64,000 nt of DNA from NCBI RefSeq assembly GCF_009601505.1, contig NZ_WITC01000018.1, positions 18,484 to 82,483 on the forward strand, in the 5' to 3' direction. The translations under genes were made by a program, and so were the position numbers. Source of the stretch: Sinorhizobium terangae (GTDB taxonomy: Bacteria > Pseudomonadota > Alphaproteobacteria > Rhizobiales > Rhizobiaceae). Shown here one piece after another: positions 1 to 9,549 of this stretch; the first letter of the stretch is position 1, and each line of letters starts with the position of its first letter. The notes under the pieces were generated by a model, which ran no database searches, was not told the origin of the DNA, and saw nothing but the letters and a program-made list of their open reading frames with translations.

Positions 1-113
1 TTCGTGCGGTTACTCATCGCAATAGCATGGCCTAAGAATGAAAAACGTCAACTCACTCGTTTAGGCATTCCTCACGGATTGGCGTTGCAAAGCACGGAGC
101 TAGCCCGCAGGCA

Positions 114-578
114 TTAATAGGCGTCACTGCGGACCGTGACCGTGCCGATCAGAAGGTCGTGCAAGAGCCGGCCGCGGTCGGTGAAGAGGCCGATCAGCAG
201 GATGAGCGGCGTCAGCAGCGCGTTACCGATCCAGAAGATCACCAGATGGACGATGGCCGTCAGAAAATCCATCGGCCGCCCGTCCGTGCGGGCGATCGCC
301 ACGCCCATGATCCTCATGCCTGGCGAGGCTTGATCGCGGCCGCCGACCGTCAGCCCGAAATAGAGCATAGCCACAAGCGCGAAGAGCACGGGATAGAGGA
401 GGAACCCGAGGCCGAGCGTCAGAATGCCCAGGAAAAACACGACGACCGCGGCCGGAATCCAGAGCAGGGCGATGATCACATAGTCGATGATGAAGGCAAA
501 TACTCGCCGCGACAGCACGCCCCGGTAGGCGCGCCAGTCATCGCTCGGGAATCTCACTTGTTCGTTGTGCATGCTCAT
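114..578 (-). CDS. RDD family membrane protein
   Basis: This 154-residue protein has hydrophobic stretches at about residues 27-50, 55-75 and 108-130 and an Arg/Asp-containing first membrane segment (RRVFAFIIDYVIIALL), the hallmark of the RDD family. These are small inner-membrane proteins, mostly of unknown transport-like function. The gene lies about 80 bases downstream of hemB on the same strand and may be co-transcribed with it. The family is supported by sequence; the substrate is unknown. Bases 1-113 show no gene. Confidence 0.85.
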   Translation of the reverse strand: MSMHNEQVRFPSDDWRAYRGVLSRRVFAFIIDYVIIALLWIPAAVVVFFLGILTLGLGFLLYPVLFALVAMLYFGLTVGGRDQASPGMRIMGVAIARTDGRPMDFLTAIVHLVIFWIGNALLTPLILLIGLFTDRGRLLHDLLIGTVTVRSDAY

Positions 579-660
579 CCGCGTGCCTCATATTGTTGCC
601 GATCAGATATGGGGAATGAGCCTCGATAAAACAATGCATGGCTGAAATGCAGCCTGTCAG

Positions 661-1674
661 TCAGCGTTTTGCCAGGATGCGCGCCACTTCGACCGAAAAA
701 TAGCTCAAGATCCCGTCGCAGCCTGCCCGCTTGAAGGCAAGCAGCGTCTCCAGCATGACCCGTTCGCCATCGATCCAGCCATTGGCCGCGGCTGCCTTCA
801 CCTGCGCATACTCGCCGGACACCTGATAGGCGAAAACCGGCAGGCCAAAGGCCTCTTTCATCCGCCAGCAGATGTCGAGATAGGGGAGGCCGGGCTTCAC
901 CATGAGCATGTCGGCACCTTCCTCGACATCGAGCGCGGCATCGCGGATTGCCTCGGTACCGTTGGCCGGATCGATGTAGTAGGTCTTCTTGTCGCCCTTG
1001 AGCAGACCGCCGGTGCCGATTGCCTCACGATAGGGGCCGTAGAAGGCGGAGGTGAATTTCGTCGCGTAGGACATGATGCCGACATTCTGGTGGCCGGCGG
1101 CGTCGAGCGCCTCCCGGATCGCGCCGATGCGCCCGTCCATCATCTCGGACGGGGCGATGATGTCCGATCCGGCATCGGCCTGCGTCACCGCGGCCCTGGC
1201 GACGACCTCCACGGTCTCGTCGTTCACGATCTCGCCGTCACGGAGGATCCCGTCATGACCGTGGCTGGTGAAGGGGTCGAGCGCGACGTCGGTGATGACG
1301 CCGATGTTCGGCACCGCCTTCTTGATCGCCCGCGTCGCCTCATTGATGAGGTTGTCAGCGGCGAGGCTGTTGGAGCCGGTCTCGTCGCGCAGCGCCATGT
1401 CGATATTCGGAAATGTGGCAACCGCCGGGATACCGAGGTCGGCCGCTTCTTTCACCGCTTCGACCGCCTTGTCGACGCTCATGCGGTTCACGCCCGGCAT
1501 GGCGTCGATCGGCTGGACGATGCCGCTGCCCGGCACGATGAAGATCGGCCAGATCAGGTCGTCGACGGTCAAGCGGTTCTCCTGTACCAGCCGCCGCGTC
1601 CAGTCCGCCTTGCGGTTGCGGCGCATGCGGCGGTGTCCGGTTATCCTGTCCACAAGATTCGTCTTGTCGTTCAT
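661..1674 (-). CDS. hemB: Delta-aminolevulinic acid dehydratase (porphobilinogen synthase)
   Basis: HemB condenses two 5-aminolevulinate molecules to porphobilinogen in cytoplasmic tetrapyrrole (haem) synthesis. The two active-site lysines are visible at Lys206 (MSYATKFTSAFYGPYREA) and Lys260 (MLMVKPGLPYLD). The metal segment around residues 128-142 reads DVALDPFTSHGHDG, so the cysteines of Zn-dependent enzymes are replaced, as in the Mg-dependent rhizobial and pseudomonad type. An ATG preceded by AAGGAAG at good spacing gives 337 residues. A GTG nine codons upstream is possible but has weaker support. Confidence 0.96.
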   Translation of the reverse strand: MNDKTNLVDRITGHRRMRRNRKADWTRRLVQENRLTVDDLIWPIFIVPGSGIVQPIDAMPGVNRMSVDKAVEAVKEAADLGIPAVATFPNIDMALRDETGSNSLAADNLINEATRAIKKAVPNIGVITDVALDPFTSHGHDGILRDGEIVNDETVEVVARAAVTQADAGSDIIAPSEMMDGRIGAIREALDAAGHQNVGIMSYATKFTSAFYGPYREAIGTGGLLKGDKKTYYIDPANGTEAIRDAALDVEEGADMLMVKPGLPYLDICWRMKEAFGLPVFAYQVSGEYAQVKAAAANGWIDGERVMLETLLAFKRAGCDGILSYFSVEVARILAKR

Positions 1675-1842
1675 CACGCCGCTTCCTTCTTTCGTCTGCA
1701 CTGTGAACGCGCTTTACCATGTACCGCCATCGGTTGAAAACCAAACAGCGTCGCCCCCGCATGCGGCATTTGCTCCCGGCTCTCCCTAAGACCGGGGGCA
1801 GCCGCCAGTTCTTGCCGGTGGATCTCACGAGGCACTCGGCCT

Positions 1843-2292
1843 ATGTTGCCGCGCATGCTTCACGATTCTGCTCATGTGCCGAAGCCGTCGCTGACCGAAG
1901 TGCTCTTCGGCTGGTTCCTGCGCCTGGTGTCGGCGTCCTGCTTCTGGTTCGCCCTGAACTATTGGGCGCTGCTCATCGGCTTCTCCCATAATGGTGCCGG
2001 GCGGTTCGATCTGCTGCCGCCGGAATGGCGCGCCGCGGCGACCGCCCTTGCCGTTGTCTACCCGGTCGCCGCTATCGGCCTGTGGCTTCTGGTTTCCTGG
2101 GGGCCGGTCGTCTGGGTCCTCGCCGCGGCGATCGAGATCGCCGTCCACGAATTCTACCCCGGCATGTTCGGCGCGCGGCCTTTGCTCTTCGTGCTCCACG
2201 GGGCTGTCGCCGTGACCTTCGTTCTTTTCCGTGTTGCGCTTTTCGTGCAGCGATTGCGGCAAGCGCGCAAGGTAAGGGTTGATTCACCCTGA
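1843..2292 (+). CDS. Small integral membrane protein (DUF6163-like)
   Basis: The 149-residue protein has about four hydrophobic segments (residues 20-45, 62-82, 85-105, 115-137) and a basic C-terminus. It looks like the uncharacterised small membrane proteins found next to hemB and ldtR in Rhizobiaceae. It is divergent from hemB and lies upstream of ldtR on the same strand. No catalytic motif is visible, so no function is assigned. An internal ATG four codons in is an alternative start. Confidence 0.65.
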   Translation: MLPRMLHDSAHVPKPSLTEVLFGWFLRLVSASCFWFALNYWALLIGFSHNGAGRFDLLPPEWRAAATALAVVYPVAAIGLWLLVSWGPVVWVLAAAIEIAVHEFYPGMFGARPLLFVLHGAVAVTFVLFRVALFVQRLRQARKVRVDSP

Positions 2293-2422
2293 GACAGGCT
2301 CGCCCGACGGTAAGTTCATGTTAAGGCTGCGGTTTAAGTAGAATTTTATACGTATTCGATAGGGTCTCACTCAAGGCGGGAAGACAAACAGACACCGCCA
2401 AACAAAACAGTGAGGCAGTCAA

Positions 2423-2935
2423 ATGAACACGAAAATGAAGCCGCAGGCAGTTGCGCCCCGAGACCCGCAGGAAGAAACGATCCGTGGTCTCTACATGGAA
2501 TCCCTTCACCTTGTCGAGCGTCTGCATCGCCGCCTGCTCGACGTCATCAAGGACGAGTTCGACCGTCAGGGCCGCAGCGATGTCAATGCCGTCCAGGCGC
2601 TGTTGCTGTTCAACATCGGCAACTCCGAACTGACCGCCGGCGAACTCCGCTCGCGTGGTTATTATCTCGGCTCGAACGTTTCCTACAACGTCAAGAAGCT
2701 GGTCGATCTGGGTCTCATCAACCATCAGCGCTCCCGCGTTGACCGCCGCTCGGTCCGCATCAGCCTGACCGAAGAGGGCCAGGAAATCGCCGAAACCGTC
2801 GCAAAGCTCTACGAGCGCCACATCGGCTCGATCCAGAAGGTTGGCGGCATCGGTTCCGACGAATTCACCCAGATGAACAAGCTCCTGCAGCGTCTCGACC
2901 GCTTCTGGAACGATCAGATCCTCTATCGCCTCTGA
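2423..2935 (+). CDS. ldtR: MarR-family transcriptional regulator LdtR
   Basis: This 170-residue winged-helix protein has a recognition helix region near residues 70-95 (LRSRGYYLGSNVSYNVKKL) and a wing with VDRRSVRISLTEEG. It matches the LdtR group of Rhizobiales, known from Liberibacter and Sinorhizobium to control the neighbouring L,D-transpeptidase gene and osmotic tolerance. Here too an L,D-transpeptidase gene follows on the same strand. A strong hairpin terminator directly after the gene suggests ldtP has its own promoter. The family call is firm; the regulatory link is from published homologues and context. Confidence 0.88.
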   Translation: MNTKMKPQAVAPRDPQEETIRGLYMESLHLVERLHRRLLDVIKDEFDRQGRSDVNAVQALLLFNIGNSELTAGELRSRGYYLGSNVSYNVKKLVDLGLINHQRSRVDRRSVRISLTEEGQEIAETVAKLYERHIGSIQKVGGIGSDEFTQMNKLLQRLDRFWNDQILYRL

Positions 2936-2957
2936 GCAAATCGCACACCTCCAGTTC

Positions 2958-3002
2958 AAGGGTCGGGCGCAATCCCTGCGTGTCCGACCCTTGCCGTTTT
3001 TT
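2958..3002 (+). terminator. Rho-independent terminator after ldtR
   Basis: A perfect 9-base stem, AAGGGTCGG at 2958-2966 and CCGACCCTT at 2984-2992, is followed within five bases by six T residues. It begins 22 bases after the ldtR stop. The rest of the ldtR-ldtP gap (3003-3282) holds no gene and presumably the ldtP promoter. Confidence 0.85.
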
Positions 3003-3282
3003 GCCAGATACGGTTGTTGTCAGACTCTTCTCGTGCTATCCGCCCGGCCGGCCCGAGACACGAATTGGCCATATTGCTATGACAGCGACGCTTGCATGCG
3101 GCAGGTGCGCTTGCGCCGAAGACGACGATTCGTTTCGCCATCGGTCTGCCGGGAGAGGGCTCTCGCTCGCATTATCGTGAAGGCAATGGGAGAGCCGGGT
3201 GGCACGCGGGTTTACCTTTGTTAACCATGTCGTGTTAGGGCTCGGGCAGCGCGCGTCTTGCGCGCATTGAGATGGTGGGACT

Positions 3283-4608
3283 ATGTCGAAAAAGAACGGA
3301 ATTGATGCTTTCTCGCGCCGTGCATTTCTGCGCTCGGCCGCAACGCTCAGTGCTGCCGCATGGACAGGCGCCGCCAGCGCGCAGGACGCTCTGAACGAGC
3401 TCATCAATTCACCGCGCCGCGGGTCCTGGGACGACCAGTTCGACGCCAAGGCATCGCGCACGGCGACGGCGGTCCTTTCCAACACGCCGGTCTTCGGGCC
3501 CGAAACGATCGGCCATCTCCAGCAGGCGATCTATGACTATCAGCAGATCGTTGCCGCCGGTGGTTGGCCGACGGTCACGACCTCGGTGAGGCTCGAGCTG
3601 GGCGTTACCGATCCCTCCGTTCAGCAGCTGCGCCAGCGCCTGATGGTTTCCGGCGACCTGCCGCGCTCGGCCGGTATCTCCTCTTCCTTCGACTCCTACG
3701 TCGACGGTGCGGTCAAGCGCTTCCAGGCGCGTCACGGCCTGCCGGCTGACGGCGTCATCGGCGAATACACGCTGAAGGCATTGAACGTCGATGCCACGAC
3801 CCGCCTCGGCCAGCTTGAAACCAACCTTGTCCGCCTCCAGTCGATGTCCGGGGATCTCGGTCGCCGCTATGTGATGGTCAACATTCCGGCCGCCTATATC
3901 GAGGCTGTCGAGAATGGTCGGGTGGCGCTGCGCCACACCGCGATCGTCGGCAAGATCGACCGCCAGTCGCCGATCCTCAACTCGAAGATCTACGAGGTCA
4001 TCCTCAATCCTTATTGGACCGCGCCGCGCTCGATCGTCCAGAAGGACATCATGCCCCTGATGCGCAAAGATCCCACCTACCTCGAGCGCAATGCTATCCG
4101 TCTCTTCGACGGCAGCGGCAATGAAGTCTCCCCCGAGACCGTGGACTGGAACGCGGAAAAGGCGCCGAACCTGATGTTCCGTCAGGACCCGGGCAAGATC
4201 AACGCTATGTCCTCGACGAAGATCAACTTCCACAACGAACACCAGGTCTATATGCATGACACGCCGCAGCAGGGCCTGTTCAACAAGCTGATGCGTTTCG
4301 AATCCTCCGGTTGCGTGCGCGTGCAGAACGTTCGCGACCTCTCGACCTGGCTGCTGAAGGAAACGCCCGGTTGGTCGCGTCAGCAGATCGAGGCGACGAT
4401 CAAGTCCGGCGTCAACACGCCGATCACGCTCGCAGAGGAAGTGCCGGTTTACTTCACCTATGTCACCGCCTGGTCGGCAAAGGACCGGGTCGTGCAGTTC
4501 CGCGACGATATCTACCAGCGCGACGGCGCTGCCGAGCTCGCGCTCCAGACGACAACGGGAATCGAACAGTCGGCAGGTGCCATCGACCAGGACGCTTTGC
4601 CGCAATAA
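3283..4608 (+). CDS. ldtP: L,D-transpeptidase (YkuD domain) with peptidoglycan-binding domain
   Basis: This 441-residue periplasmic enzyme is predicted to form 3-3 peptidoglycan cross-links or attach proteins to peptidoglycan. A twin-arginine-like signal (FSRRAFLRS, then a hydrophobic stretch ending ASAQ) occupies residues 10-36. A PG-binding domain follows at about 130-170 (VKRFQARHGLPADGVIGEYT). The YkuD catalytic motif is at about 320-350, with the catalytic His in VYMHDTP and Cys in SSGCVRV. It sits downstream of ldtR, whose homologues regulate it. Tat export is inferred from the motif. Confidence 0.9.
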   Translation: MSKKNGIDAFSRRAFLRSAATLSAAAWTGAASAQDALNELINSPRRGSWDDQFDAKASRTATAVLSNTPVFGPETIGHLQQAIYDYQQIVAAGGWPTVTTSVRLELGVTDPSVQQLRQRLMVSGDLPRSAGISSSFDSYVDGAVKRFQARHGLPADGVIGEYTLKALNVDATTRLGQLETNLVRLQSMSGDLGRRYVMVNIPAAYIEAVENGRVALRHTAIVGKIDRQSPILNSKIYEVILNPYWTAPRSIVQKDIMPLMRKDPTYLERNAIRLFDGSGNEVSPETVDWNAEKAPNLMFRQDPGKINAMSSTKINFHNEHQVYMHDTPQQGLFNKLMRFESSGCVRVQNVRDLSTWLLKETPGWSRQQIEATIKSGVNTPITLAEEVPVYFTYVTAWSAKDRVVQFRDDIYQRDGAAELALQTTTGIEQSAGAIDQDALPQ

Positions 4609-4633
4609 GCAAACTCCCGTCTTCACAGATAAG

Positions 4634-4664
4634 GGCCGCGCATCTCAATGAGCGCGGCCTTTTT
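4634..4664 (+). terminator. Rho-independent terminator after ldtP
   Basis: Stem GGCCGCGC (4634-4641) and GCGCGGCC (4652-4659) with a 10-base loop, followed directly by five T residues. It separates ldtP from glyA. Confidence 0.88.
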
Positions 4665-4790
4665 CTTGGCATGCTCGCTTTGTCGTTCGGCGCGGCGGAT
4701 GGTGGAAATGGCGCAAACCGCACAGCGGATATTGCTCTCCGCGTGCGAGGAAGCTAAAGAACGACCACCTTTGAGAGGAGCCTCGAGCCG

Positions 4791-6086
4791 ATGCTTGCAC
4801 AGACCAATGACGCATTCTTCACCCGCTCTCTCGCGGAAAGTGATCCGGAGATCTTCGGTGCGATCGAGAAGGAGCTGGGGCGCCAGCGCCACGAGATCGA
4901 GCTGATCGCCTCCGAGAACATCGTTTCGCGGGCCGTGCTCGAAGCCCAAGGCTCGATCATGACGAACAAATATGCCGAGGGCTATCCGGGCAAGCGCTAC
5001 TACGGCGGCTGCCAATTCGTCGATATTGCCGAGGAACTGGCGATCGAACGCGCCAAGAAGCTCTTCGGCGTCAACTTTGCCAACGTCCAGCCGAATTCCG
5101 GTTCGCAGATGAACCAGGCGGTGTTCCTGGCGCTCCTGCAGCCCGGTGACACCTTCATGGGCCTCGATCTCAACTCCGGTGGTCACCTGACCCACGGCTC
5201 GCCGGTGAACATGTCCGGTAAGTGGTTCAACGTCGTTTCCTACGGGGTCCGCGCGGACGATCACCTGCTCGACATGGACGACGTCGCCGAAAAGGCCCGC
5301 AAGCACAAGCCGAAGCTTATTATCGCCGGCGGCACCGCCTATTCGCGCATCTGGGACTGGAAGCGCTTCCGCGAAATCGCCGATGAAGTCGGTGCCTGGC
5401 TGATGGTCGACATGGCCCATATCGCCGGTCTCGTTGCCGGCGGTCAGCATCCCTCTCCGTTCCCGCATTGCCATGTCGCGACGACGACGACGCACAAGTC
5501 GCTGCGCGGTCCGCGCGGCGGCATGGTGCTCACGAATGACGAAGAGGTAGCCAAGAAGATCAACTCGGCCGTCTTCCCTGGCCTCCAGGGCGGCCCGCTG
5601 ATGCACGTGATCGCGGCCAAGGCCGTGGCCCTCGGCGAGGCCCTGCAGCCCTCCTTCAAGGAATATGCGGCCCAGATCGTCAAGAATGCCCGCACCCTCG
5701 CCGAAACGCTGAAGGCGAACGGCCTCGACATCGTTTCGGGCGGTACGGACAACCACCTGATGCTCGTCGACCTGCGCAAGAAGAACGCGACCGGCAAGCG
5801 TGCGGAAGCCGCTCTCGGCCGCGCCTACATCACCTGCAACAAGAACGGCATTCCCTTCGACCCGGAAAAGCCCTTCGTCACCTCGGGCGTCCGCCTCGGT
5901 GCGCCGGCTGGCACGACGCGCGGCTTCAAGGAAGCGGAATTCAAGGAAATCGGCGAGTTGATCGTCGAGGTGCTTGACGGCCTGAAGGTCGCCAATTCCG
6001 ACGAGGGCAACGCCGCCGTGGAAGCTGGCGTGCGCGAGAAGGTGGTCAAGCTCACCGATCGGTTCCCGATGTACAGCTACATGTGA
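4791..6086 (+). CDS. glyA: Serine hydroxymethyltransferase
   Basis: GlyA interconverts serine and glycine with transfer of a one-carbon unit to tetrahydrofolate, using pyridoxal phosphate in the cytoplasm. The 431-residue length is normal. The PLP-lysine motif is visible ([15 protein letters not shown]), as is the N-terminal [11 protein letters not shown] signature. A GAGAGGAG ribosome-binding site precedes the ATG. The gene heads a same-strand run with nrdR, ribD and ribE at short spacings, linking folate one-carbon supply to nucleotide and flavin synthesis. Confidence 0.98.
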   Translation: MLAQTNDAFFTRSLAESDPEIFGAIEKELGRQRHEIELIASENIVSRAVLEAQGSIMTNKYAEGYPGKRYYGGCQFVDIAEELAIERAKKLFGVNFANVQPNSGSQMNQAVFLALLQPGDTFMGLDLNSGGHLTHGSPVNMSGKWFNVVSYGVRADDHLLDMDDVAEKARKHKPKLIIAGGTAYSRIWDWKRFREIADEVGAWLMVDMAHIAGLVAGGQHPSPFPHCHVATTTTHKSLRGPRGGMVLTNDEEVAKKINSAVFPGLQGGPLMHVIAAKAVALGEALQPSFKEYAAQIVKNARTLAETLKANGLDIVSGGTDNHLMLVDLRKKNATGKRAEAALGRAYITCNKNGIPFDPEKPFVTSGVRLGAPAGTTRGFKEAEFKEIGELIVEVLDGLKVANSDEGNAAVEAGVREKVVKLTDRFPMYSYM

Positions 6087-6098
6087 TCGGACGGCTGC

Positions 6099-6572
6099 AT
6101 GCGCTGCCCCTATTGTGGTTCCGAAGACAGCCAGGTGAAGGATTCCCGTCCGGCAGAGGACGGGAATGCCATTCGCCGCCGCCGCATCTGCCCGGATTGC
6201 GGCGGTCGCTTCACGACCTTCGAGCGGGTGCAGCTGCGTGAGCTGATGATTATCAAGAAAACCGGCCGGAAGGTGCCTTTCGACCGGGACAAGCTGCTCC
6301 GTTCATTCGAGATTGCTCTCAGGAAACGCCCAGTCGATCGGGATCGCATCGAGCGCGCGGTGTCGGGCATCGTCCGCCGGCTCGAAAGCTCGGGGGAGAC
6401 GGAAATCCCCTCCGAAGAAATCGGTCTGCAGGTGCTCGAGGCCCTGAAGAGCCTCGACGATGTCGCTTTCGTCCGCTACGCGTCGGTCTATCGAGATTTC
6501 TCGCATGCGGAAGATTTCGAGAAAGTCATCGCGGAAATCAGCGCCAAGATCGCGCGCGATCCCGGCGAATAG
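6099..6572 (+). CDS. nrdR: Transcriptional repressor NrdR
   Basis: NrdR is the nucleotide-sensing repressor of ribonucleotide reductase genes. The 157-residue protein has the N-terminal zinc ribbon (CPYCGSEDS and CPDCGGRF, residues 3-35) and an ATP-cone domain at about 49-139 beginning [16 protein letters not shown]. It starts 12 bases after glyA, indicating co-transcription. Length and motifs are canonical. Confidence 0.97.
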   Translation: MRCPYCGSEDSQVKDSRPAEDGNAIRRRRICPDCGGRFTTFERVQLRELMIIKKTGRKVPFDRDKLLRSFEIALRKRPVDRDRIERAVSGIVRRLESSGETEIPSEEIGLQVLEALKSLDDVAFVRYASVYRDFSHAEDFEKVIAEISAKIARDPGE

Positions 6573-6590
6573 GCCCAAGCGGAGCGAAGC

Positions 6591-7679
6591 ATGACAGCGC
6601 CGACGCGCGAGGACGAAAGGTTCATGGCGGCGGCGCTGCGCCTCGCCCGCCGCAGTCTCGGCCTGACGTCGACGAACCCTTCGGTTGCCTGCATCATCGT
6701 CAAGGACGGAACGATCGTGGGCCGGGCGGTAACGGCGCCGGGGGGACGCCCGCATGCCGAGACGCAGGCGCTCGCGGAAGCCGGAGAGAAGGCGAGGGGA
6801 GCAACCGCCTATGTCACCCTCGAGCCCTGCTCGCATCACGGCAAGACGCCACCCTGTGCCGACGCTCTGATCGCCTCCGGCGTCGCCCGCGTCGTCATTT
6901 CTATCCTCGACCCGGACGAGCGTGTTGCCGGACGCGGGGTGGTGATGCTGCGCGACGCCGGCATCGCCGTCGACATCGGCGCGCTCCATGCCGGCGGAGA
7001 GCAGACGCTTGAAGCCTACCTCATGCGTCAGCGCATGAAACGCCCGCATGTGGCTCTGAAGCTTGCGGTTTCCCAGGACGGGATGATCGGCCGCACGGGG
7101 GAAGGCCAGGTTCGGATTACGGGAGCGATTTCGCGTGCGCAGGTGCAGGTGCTGCGCGCGGAGACCGATGCGATATTGGTCGGAATCGGTACTGCGGCTG
7201 CCGATGACCCGGACCTAACCGTGCGCTTGCACGGCCTCGAAGACCGGTCTCCAATTCGCATCGTTCTCGACCGACGCCTCGATCTGCCAGTCCGCTCGAA
7301 ACTCGTCCGTTCGGCGCAAGAGGTTCCGGTGATTGTTGTGGCAGACGCAAGCCTCGATGAGAATGCTGCCACCCGCCGCGCCGCGCTTGAAGCTGCAGGC
7401 GCCGAGGTCCTGAATGCCGACGCCATCCCCGACCTTTTGACGGCGCTTGCCTCGCGCGGCATTTCCTCGCTGCTGGTCGAAGGCGGCGCGCGGGCGGCTC
7501 GCGCGTTCCTCGATGCCGGCCTCGTCGATCGCATCCTGCTTTTCACCGGTCCGATCACCATTGGTGAAGACGGGATCCGATCCCCATTTGATCGGCAGTC
7601 CATTCCGGCCGGTTTCGTGCTTCGTCGGACGGCGCGTTACGGCGACGATATTTTCGAGGATTACGAGAGAAACATCTGA
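6591..7679 (+). CDS. ribD: Bifunctional riboflavin deaminase/reductase RibD
   Basis: RibD carries out the deamination and reduction steps of riboflavin synthesis after GTP cyclohydrolase II. The N-terminal cytidine-deaminase-like domain shows the zinc motifs HAETQAL and PCSHHGKTPPC (residues 60-95). The reductase domain starts at about residue 150 (RPHVALKLAVSQDGMI). At 362 residues the length is normal. The gene follows nrdR by 18 bases, and its stop codon overlaps the ribE start by one base (TGATG), typical of translational coupling. Confidence 0.96.
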   Translation: MTAPTREDERFMAAALRLARRSLGLTSTNPSVACIIVKDGTIVGRAVTAPGGRPHAETQALAEAGEKARGATAYVTLEPCSHHGKTPPCADALIASGVARVVISILDPDERVAGRGVVMLRDAGIAVDIGALHAGGEQTLEAYLMRQRMKRPHVALKLAVSQDGMIGRTGEGQVRITGAISRAQVQVLRAETDAILVGIGTAAADDPDLTVRLHGLEDRSPIRIVLDRRLDLPVRSKLVRSAQEVPVIVVADASLDENAATRRAALEAAGAEVLNADAIPDLLTALASRGISSLLVEGGARAARAFLDAGLVDRILLFTGPITIGEDGIRSPFDRQSIPAGFVLRRTARYGDDIFEDYERNI

Positions 7680-8299
7680 TGTTCACAGGCATTGTCACCG
7701 ATATCGGCACCGTTGAGGCTGTCACACCGTTGAGGGAAGGCATCAAGCTTCGCATTGCCACGAATTACGATCCGAAGACGATCGATATGGGCGCCTCGAT
7801 CGCCCATGCCGGCGTGTGCCTGACCGTCACGGCACTGCCGGAGGCAGGCAGCAACGAGCGCTGGTTCGAGGTCGAGGCATGGGAGGAGGCGCTTCGGCTG
7901 ACGACGATCGCCGGATGGCGAAAGGGCACACGCATCAATCTCGAGCGTTCCTTAAAGATCGGTGACGAGCTTGGTGGTCACCTCGTGTCCGGTCATGTGG
8001 ACGACAAGGCCGAAATCCTCTCCGTGGAGCCCGAAGGCGACGCGGTGCGCTTCCGGTTGCGCGCGCCGGAGCATCTTGCCAGGTTCGTCGCACCCAAGGG
8101 CTCGGTCGCCCTCGACGGAACCTCGCTCACCGTCAACAAGGTGGATGGTGTCGAGTTCGACGTGCTCCTGATCCGTCACTCGCTCGAAGTCACCACGTGG
8201 GGCGAGCGGCGCGCCGGCGATCTCGTCAACTTCGAGGTTGACACGATGGCGCGTTATGCGGCGCGGCTGGCAGAATTTCCCGCACCCAAGGCGGAATAG
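7679..8299 (+). CDS. ribE: Riboflavin synthase alpha chain
   Basis: This enzyme dismutates 6,7-dimethyl-8-ribityllumazine to riboflavin. The 206-residue protein shows two lumazine-binding repeats, the first starting MFTGIVTDIGTV and the second near residue 98 with GHLVSGHVDD just before it. It is translationally coupled to ribD. Its partner ribH lies about 2.1 kb downstream, separated by three minus-strand genes. Confidence 0.96.
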   Translation: MFTGIVTDIGTVEAVTPLREGIKLRIATNYDPKTIDMGASIAHAGVCLTVTALPEAGSNERWFEVEAWEEALRLTTIAGWRKGTRINLERSLKIGDELGGHLVSGHVDDKAEILSVEPEGDAVRFRLRAPEHLARFVAPKGSVALDGTSLTVNKVDGVEFDVLLIRHSLEVTTWGERRAGDLVNFEVDTMARYAARLAEFPAPKAE

Positions 8300-8361
8300 C
8301 GGTGGCAGAAATGGATCCGCCCCCCACAAGCGGGGACGGACACCGTTGTTAGGGCAGGGTT

Positions 8362-8712
8362 TCAGCGCACATAGAGCGTGAGGCCGCCGTCGGCCGCCTG
8401 CGATGCGCCCGCGATGTTGTTCATCTCGACATTGCGTGCCTTGAGCTTGGCGGCGAGCGCCCTGTTACCGTCGACAGCGGTATGGAGTGCCGCTAGCTGT
8501 TGCGGCGTTTCTGCGTCGATCCTGGCGCGGGTCTCGTTCATGCGGCTCAGCGTGTCGACATCGACGATCCTGAAGTTATCGCCCTTGAAGTTGCGAACGG
8601 TCCGGTCGATCTGGTCCGGCCAGTTCATTTCGACACCGGCCGCGTAGGAGATGCCGCCGAAACTCAAGGCGGACAGGGTGGCGATGACGGAGATTTTCGC
8701 AAAGCGGTTCAT
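8362..8712 (-). CDS. Small exported protein of unknown function
   Basis: The 116-residue product has a clear Sec signal peptide (residues 1-24, ending ISYAA) and a mature part without cysteines or known motifs. The start was placed at the second ATG because GGAG lies seven bases upstream of it; the ATG two codons earlier overlaps that site. It converges with ribE. I do not recognise a characterised family; a periplasmic location is inferred from the signal peptide. Confidence 0.6.
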   Translation of the reverse strand: MNRFAKISVIATLSALSFGGISYAAGVEMNWPDQIDRTVRNFKGDNFRIVDVDTLSRMNETRARIDAETPQQLAALHTAVDGNRALAAKLKARNVEMNNIAGASQAADGGLTLYVR

Positions 8713-8983
8713 TGTCATGCTCCTTTGGTTGCCCGCGGGGCTGTGGCTTATTCAACAAGCCGATGCGTCCCGCAGGGGCCAGCACCAATCCTTTGCGGGT
8801 GAAGTCACCCACAGCGAAAAGGCGCTCGACTGTTTCGACTGGTTGAGGCGGCGCCCCCGTCGCGCGACCGGGAGTTACGTCGTTTCAACGATGGCAAAAT
8901 GAGCCGGAATGTGGCTCTTTCGAGGGCATAACGACCTGAAAAATAATTAAAAATTGTTCATGTTCGAGGTCCGGAAGGGCCCT

Positions 8984-9520
8984 TTAGACAGCGGACTTCC
9001 GGTGCCGTTCGAACAGGATGACGTGGTTGCCGTGATAGGTCGTGCGCCAGAACTCCGCAAAGCCATGCTTGGCGGCCACCCGGATCGATGCCTGGTTGCC
9101 GATGTCGATGACACAGGTCTTCTTCAGGGTCGAAAAATGACGATCGGCCCAGGCGAGCGCCGCGGTCACCGCCTCTGTGGCCAGCCCCTGGCCATGTGAT
9201 CTGGGGGAAAGCGCCCAGCCCATTTCCATCGTGCCTTCGAGGGAGGGCGTGATAAGCCGATGTGCGTCGTGGAAACCGGCCTCCCCGATAAAGGCGCCGG
9301 TTACCTTCTCCTGGATCGCGAAGAAGCCGAAGCCGAAATAATGCCACATGCCGACCTGGCGCAGGAAGCGTGTCCAGGACTGCTCGCGCGAATAGGGTAT
9401 GCCGCCGATGTAGCGCGTGACCTCCTCGTCCGCGAACAAGGCGGTATAGGCGGGAAAGTCGTCGCGCCGGTAGGGGCGCAGCAGAAGTCGTTCGGTTTCG
9501 ATTGTGGGAACGCTGTGCAT
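8984..9520 (-). CDS. GNAT-family N-acetyltransferase (RimJ/RimL-like)
   Basis: The 178-residue protein begins with the RimJ/RimL-type signature IETERLLLRPYRRDDF and has the acetyl-CoA binding region at about 110-125 (LSPRSHGQGLATEAV). The GQGLATEA segment is motif A of GNAT enzymes. The substrate could be a ribosomal protein N-terminus, an amino acid or a small molecule; context does not decide. The gene is monocistronic on the minus strand. Confidence 0.85.
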   Translation of the reverse strand: MHSVPTIETERLLLRPYRRDDFPAYTALFADEEVTRYIGGIPYSREQSWTRFLRQVGMWHYFGFGFFAIQEKVTGAFIGEAGFHDAHRLITPSLEGTMEMGWALSPRSHGQGLATEAVTAALAWADRHFSTLKKTCVIDIGNQASIRVAAKHGFAEFWRTTYHGNHVILFERHRKSAV

Positions 9521-9549
9521 GTTTTAGGTCCAGATTCTTGCGAGTTATA

